A stretch of DNA of 10,037 nt from Verrucomicrobiales bacterium (lineage in GTDB: Bacteria > Verrucomicrobiota > Verrucomicrobiia > Verrucomicrobiales > DEV007): positions 1-10,037 of the forward strand of contig JAKMGR010000420.1 in the NCBI GenBank assembly GCA_022424805.1, written 5' to 3'. Under the pieces are notes generated by a model. It saw only the letters and a program-made list of their open reading frames with translations. It had not been told where the DNA came from and searched no databases. Numbering within the stretch: the first letter of the stretch is position 1; the number at the start of each line of letters is the position of its first letter. The position numbers and the translations under genes are program-made. Shown here piece after piece: positions 6,411 through 10,037 of this stretch.

Positions 6411-8432
6411 ATGATTCCAAAAGTAATATTCATGCTGCGCATGCAGCCATATGGAATGCCTCCCCCCTCATCACATTCCCTTTCTCTTCTGCGTCTGCCG
6501 AGGAACACAACGCTCTGTCTTCTCATTGCGTTGATTCTGCCGGCGGTAGCCAACGAGCCTATCATCGCCCCCATTGATTCCCAGTCCGACCGACATGTAG
6601 GCGAATTTCACATTCCCGCCCCGCGTGGAATGATCGTCGCTTCCTCGGGCGAACCTCTCGCGCAGAGCCGCGTCGCATCGCGCATCGTCATCCAGCCAAG
6701 CCAGATTGGGTCAACCACGCCAGAGGTTGCTGATTTTCTTGATTCCCTCCGCTCTGCTCTACCGGAAGAAATACCATGGCTGCCAATAGGAGAAGATGAA
6801 ATCAAGCGCCATCTTGAAAACCGCGCCTGGCTGCCCTTTCCTGTATCCGCAGCCCTGCCCGAAGAGCTCGATCCGACTTTCTACGATGAGCTGCCCGTTA
6901 CCTGCCAGCTCGCACCAATCTACGTTCGCACCTACCCAGAAGCCGAACTTTTTGCCCACACGATCGGTTACATCGGGGACTCATTGCCAGACCAGCACGG
7001 ACCAATCGCAGAAATCGAGAACCTCTGGCCTCCCACAATTGGTCGAGCTGGGCTGGAAAAAACGCAGAATAAAATCCTCAAAGGCAACCCCGGTGAAATT
7101 AACCGCCTCCTCAATGACGACGGGGATGTCATCCACGAGATGCTAGTGCGCCCTCCCATTCCCGGGAAAACAGTCGTCCTTTCATTCCATCTTGGAATGC
7201 AGCGTCTCGCTCGCAAATACCTCGAGAAAACAGGTCGCCCTGGCGCGTTCGTAGCCGTAAACGCCGATACCGGCGATATCCTGGCCCTCGCATCCTATCC
7301 TTCCTTTTATCCGAACCTTTTCATCGGTGGAATTTCTTCGGAAAAATACCGCGTCCTTGCGGACCACGAAGATGCTCCCTTCTTCGACCGTGCCGTGATC
7401 GGAGAATATCCGCCTGGTTCCACCTTCAAACCCATCGTCGCGCTTGCTGGAATGGAATGGGGGAAGATTGACGGCATCAAAACGAAACTCCCCGGCCCGG
7501 CTGAGATGCGGATCGGTAATCACTCTTTCAAAAACTGGAGCAGCACACCCGAAGGGCTGATGGATGTGCGCTATGCTCTCATGCGGTCCTGCAACACGTG
7601 GTTCTATCAAGTCGGCATGGACATGGGCGCCCACGCGATCACCGATGTCAGCGAGAGATTCGGACTGGGCCGTAAACCGCACCTCCCCCTCCCTGCTGTG
7701 TCATCGGGGAATCTGCCAGACCCCGAAAATTATAATGATGACGCAAGCCTCGCCAACTACTCCATCGGACAGGGGCGGGTTCTCGCCTCACCCGTTCAGA
7801 TGGCGATGGCAATGGCAGCCCTTGCCAACGGCCAACACGTTCCAGCTCCCCGGCTGATCCAGGAAATCCGGGATCCAGTCACGGGAGAAACGCTGGAATC
7901 CTTTTCCCCGAAAATCGCTTCCCATCTCAACCTCGATTCCGAGAGTATCGAACTCGTCCGCGACGGAATGTGGGGTGTCGTAAATCATCATTCTGGAACA
8001 GCCGGGCGTGCTTCCATGCGGCGTCCCGTTGTCTACGGGAAAACAGGGACTTCTGAATGGGCCGAGGACGGCGAAAAGCGATCCCTCGCCTGGTTTACCG
8101 GATGGGTCGATGCGGAGGAACCGCGAATTGCCTTCGCAGCAGTGACACATGGGAGAAAATGGGACTCCCTCAGCGGAGGGCGCAGCGCGGCGCCGATTGC
8201 CGCAGGGTTTCTCCGGGAAGCCTACGCCCAACCTGACCTCTATGCCGTCACTCCTCCTGAAAAATCGTCACGCTCGATTCCGAATATTGCGATGGCCGAA
8301 CCCATCGAAGAGCCCATCGACATTAATCCGATCCGAGGGAACAACCTCATCGGTAGATTATTCCGCGGTCTCTTTGGAAAAAAACAGAAACCTGAACCCA
8401 TTCTTGAACCCATTCCTGAACCCATTGAATGA
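6411..8432 (+). CDS. Penicillin-binding protein 2-like class B transpeptidase
   Basis: This is a class B PBP, a D,D-transpeptidase that crosslinks peptidoglycan in the periplasm; the PBP2 type works in elongation. The C-terminal domain has all three active-site boxes: STFK with S337 and K340, SCN (393-395) and KTG (544-546), plus GEYPPGSTFKP context and the GAFVAVNADTGDILALAS strand (278-295) typical of the family. The N-terminal pedestal carries RGMIVASSGEPLA (72-84) in place of the usual RGxIxDRNGxxLA, and GYIG (186-189). One hydrophobic stretch (about 34-48) ends in AVA-N, so it could be a membrane anchor or a cleavable signal peptide. The start is uncertain: ATGs at 6432, 6441 and 6456 are also in frame and none has a Shine-Dalgarno. 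The C-terminus ends in EPI-type repeats. The gene overlaps the following PBP1-like gene by four bases. mrdA is a possible name, but the divergent N-terminus argues for leaving it unnamed. Confidence 0.92.
   Translation: MIPKVIFMLRMQPYGMPPPSSHSLSLLRLPRNTTLCLLIALILPAVANEPIIAPIDSQSDRHVGEFHIPAPRGMIVASSGEPLAQSRVASRIVIQPSQIGSTTPEVADFLDSLRSALPEEIPWLPIGEDEIKRHLENRAWLPFPVSAALPEELDPTFYDELPVTCQLAPIYVRTYPEAELFAHTIGYIGDSLPDQHGPIAEIENLWPPTIGRAGLEKTQNKILKGNPGEINRLLNDDGDVIHEMLVRPPIPGKTVVLSFHLGMQRLARKYLEKTGRPGAFVAVNADTGDILALASYPSFYPNLFIGGISSEKYRVLADHEDAPFFDRAVIGEYPPGSTFKPIVALAGMEWGKIDGIKTKLPGPAEMRIGNHSFKNWSSTPEGLMDVRYALMRSCNTWFYQVGMDMGAHAITDVSERFGLGRKPHLPLPAVSSGNLPDPENYNDDASLANYSIGQGRVLASPVQMAMAMAALANGQHVPAPRLIQEIRDPVTGETLESFSPKIASHLNLDSESIELVRDGMWGVVNHHSGTAGRASMRRPVVYGKTGTSEWAEDGEKRSLAWFTGWVDAEEPRIAFAAVTHGRKWDSLSGGRSAAPIAAGFLREAYAQPDLYAVTPPEKSSRSIPNIAMAEPIEEPIDINPIRGNNLIGRLFRGLFGKKQKPEPILEPIPEPIE
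8391..8426 (+). repeat. Three tandem 12-base units at the 3' end of the PBP2-like gene
   Basis: Units CCTGAACCCATT (8391-8402), CTTGAACCCATT (8403-8414) and CCTGAACCCATT (8415-8426) differ at one base and encode PEPI-LEPI-PEPI. Related EPI tetrads occur about 30 residues earlier (AEPIEEPID). The array keeps frame, so copy-number change would only lengthen or shorten the Pro/Glu tail. It ends 2 bases before the start codon of the next gene. Confidence 0.85.
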
Positions 8433-10037
8433 GTAGAGACAAGGACAGAACCGATCCGGAAAAGGAAAAGGTCGACGAGGATCGGGAGGAGATTCGGAGC
8501 GAAGCTGAAACTCCTCCCAAAGCGCGGAAAAAGCGCCCCTTTCTGGTTTCCGCCTCTCTCTTTCTCATCAGCTTTGTCTTTTACGTGGCCGTCGCCATAG
8601 CCGGTCTCGGGGCTGGTATTGCCTGGCACTATCTCGATGCAACCGACCACTTTGATATCAGCAAGGTAGAGAATCAGGATCTCGGTGCTGTCGTGACCGA
8701 CTCCCAGGGATTGGTGATCGGTCGAATCGGGAATGAAAACCGAATTTTCATCCAGCGAAGTGACCTTCCCGATCACTTCGTGGACGCGCTTATTGCGGCG
8801 GAAGACCAACTCTATTTCTTCCATCCCGGTGTCGACCCCAAAGGAAGCCTGCGAGCTGCCTGGAGAAACTATCGCGCCTCTGGAATCGAGGAAGGAGGAT
8901 CAACCCTGACACAACAACTGGCGCGCAACGTTTTCGAACTCGAGGGGCGGCACATGGAGCGAAAACTCATCGAGATTGCCGTAGCACTCCGCATCGAGCT
9001 GCGCTATACCAAAGACGAAATCCTTGAGCACTACCTCAATCGTATTTACTTCGGCAGTGGCTTCTACGGTCTTGGTAGTGCCGCAAAGGGATATTTCGAC
9101 AAGAGTGTCAACGAGCTCACCCTTCAGGAATCGGCGATGATCTGTGGTCTGATCCGATCTCCCAGTAAATCTTCCCCTTTCGCTAGCCAAGAATTGGCTA
9201 TGAATGCGCGAAATCGCACGCTCGATCGCATGCACGAATCAGGGGCTCTGACATCACAAGAACGGAAAGAGGCACTCGCCGCAACAACCAAGCCCGTCGA
9301 AACCCGATCAGTCCACGTCGCGCGCGGACAGCGGGACAGCTTACTCGATCGTGTTCAAAGGGAAGTCGAATCTCGATTTCCAGGTGTTCCGACTGACGGC
9401 TCGACGATTCACGTGAGCTACGACCTGAGGCTGCAGCAAAAAGCCGCCAATCTGCTCGATGAACATCTCACGCAGATCTCAAAAAACAGCACCAAAGAAA
9501 AATCCGAAACCCTGCAAGGTGCTGTCATCATCCTCTCGCGAAAAACGGGCCTTCCACTCGCCAGCGTTGGCAGCCGCGACTACCTGAAAACTGAATATGA
9601 CCGCACGATTGGGATGAAACGCCCCGCCGGTTCCGCCTTCCTTCCTCTCCTCTATGCCGCAGCCTACGAGAAAAAAATTGCCACTCCTGACACCCCGCTG
9701 CTCGACGGGCCGCTCGACAATCGACTTGTGATGCTCGGTGGAACCGAAGGAGTCCTCGGAGAATGGAGCACGGAAAATCCGGAGAATACATGGGAAGGAC
9801 CAATCCGCGCCGCAGATGCCCTGACAAAGTCAAAAAATGCAGCCTCTGCTCGACTTGGCTTTACCCTTGGCCTGAACTCACTAACCAACTTCATTAGGCA
9901 AATCGGAATCAAATCAGATCTTCGGGATCGATCGGGAGCCTTTCTCGGTGCCAGCGAAATGAGCCTCTCTGAGCTGACTCACGCCTATGCTTTACTCGCT
10001 GAGAACAGAATCATCCCGGCAGAGGAGAACGCCGTTC
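8429..10037 (+). CDS. PBP1-like peptidoglycan glycosyltransferase with altered transpeptidase active site (3' end outside window)
   Basis: This follows the layout of a class A PBP, 536 codons being visible. A charged cytoplasmic tail (1-37) is followed by a membrane helix (about 38-66). The GT51 domain (about 85-255), which polymerises lipid II, has the catalytic E125 in AAEDQLYFFHPGVD, GGSTLTQQLARN (156-167), RKLIE (178-182) with the second conserved Glu E182, and EILEHYLNRIYFGSGFYG (197-214). The transpeptidase domain starts near 325. Where class A PBPs have RQPGSSFKP, this protein has RPAGSAFLP: S402 is kept but the lysine is L405. SKN (468-470) fits the SxN box. The KTG region lies beyond the window. 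The loss of Lys suggests transpeptidation is lost or altered, while glycan polymerisation should remain. ATG overlaps the PBP2 stop (ATGA), pointing to translational coupling. Confidence 0.93.
   Translation, partial: MSRDKDRTDPEKEKVDEDREEIRSEAETPPKARKKRPFLVSASLFLISFVFYVAVAIAGLGAGIAWHYLDATDHFDISKVENQDLGAVVTDSQGLVIGRIGNENRIFIQRSDLPDHFVDALIAAEDQLYFFHPGVDPKGSLRAAWRNYRASGIEEGGSTLTQQLARNVFELEGRHMERKLIEIAVALRIELRYTKDEILEHYLNRIYFGSGFYGLGSAAKGYFDKSVNELTLQESAMICGLIRSPSKSSPFASQELAMNARNRTLDRMHESGALTSQERKEALAATTKPVETRSVHVARGQRDSLLDRVQREVESRFPGVPTDGSTIHVSYDLRLQQKAANLLDEHLTQISKNSTKEKSETLQGAVIILSRKTGLPLASVGSRDYLKTEYDRTIGMKRPAGSAFLPLLYAAAYEKKIATPDTPLLDGPLDNRLVMLGGTEGVLGEWSTENPENTWEGPIRAADALTKSKNAASARLGFTLGLNSLTNFIRQIGIKSDLRDRSGAFLGASEMSLSELTHAYALLAENRIIPAEENAV

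Noticed and set aside
5944..6420. Minus-strand frame of 158 codons opposite the SHD1-like gene, open across the TAG
   Set aside because: The product is Ser/Arg/Ile-rich, as expected for the antisense of a Lys/Glu-rich gene; the forward frame shows domain and heptad patterns instead.

Overview
The window looks like chromosomal DNA of a Gram-negative bacterium. It carries LpxK (lipid A synthesis), two peptidoglycan synthases and a membrane-bound FtsH. The style of the proteins suggests Verrucomicrobiota (PVC superphylum): an ECF sigma factor with no partner gene, a small membrane protein with an SHD1-like segment, divergent PBPs, and almost no Shine-Dalgarno sites. That placement is an inference from protein character, not a database match. 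There is no sign of phage, transposon, CRISPR, tRNA or rRNA.

Layout, left to right: (1) the last 17 codons of a plus-strand gene, possibly a polysaccharide deacetylase; (2) ftsH on the minus strand; (3) a 318-base divergent intergenic region with two palindromes; (4) a plus-strand ECF sigma factor whose stop codon lies 6 bases from that of rph; (5) rph (RNase PH) on the minus strand; (6) a 140-base divergent region with a degenerate direct repeat; (7) a plus-strand run of envelope genes to the window end: lpxK, a DUF456 membrane protein, a small SHD1-like membrane protein, a PBP2-like transpeptidase, and a PBP1-like glycosyltransferase cut off by the window end.

The right half reads as an envelope-assembly cluster. 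LpxK makes the lipid A precursor of the outer membrane. The PBP2-like protein has an intact transpeptidase active site (STFK, SCN, KTG). The PBP1-like protein overlaps it by four bases (ATGA) and has intact glycosyltransferase motifs, but its transpeptidase SxxK box reads SAFL, so the catalytic lysine is absent. The pair may therefore divide labour, one protein polymerising glycan and the other crosslinking it.

The second notable point is the small SHD1-like gene. Its reading frame continues 50 codons past an in-frame TAG, as a charged sequence with a regular heptad pattern, to a second TAG 25 bases before the PBP2 gene. This suggests a recent nonsense mutation, a sequencing error or amber readthrough.
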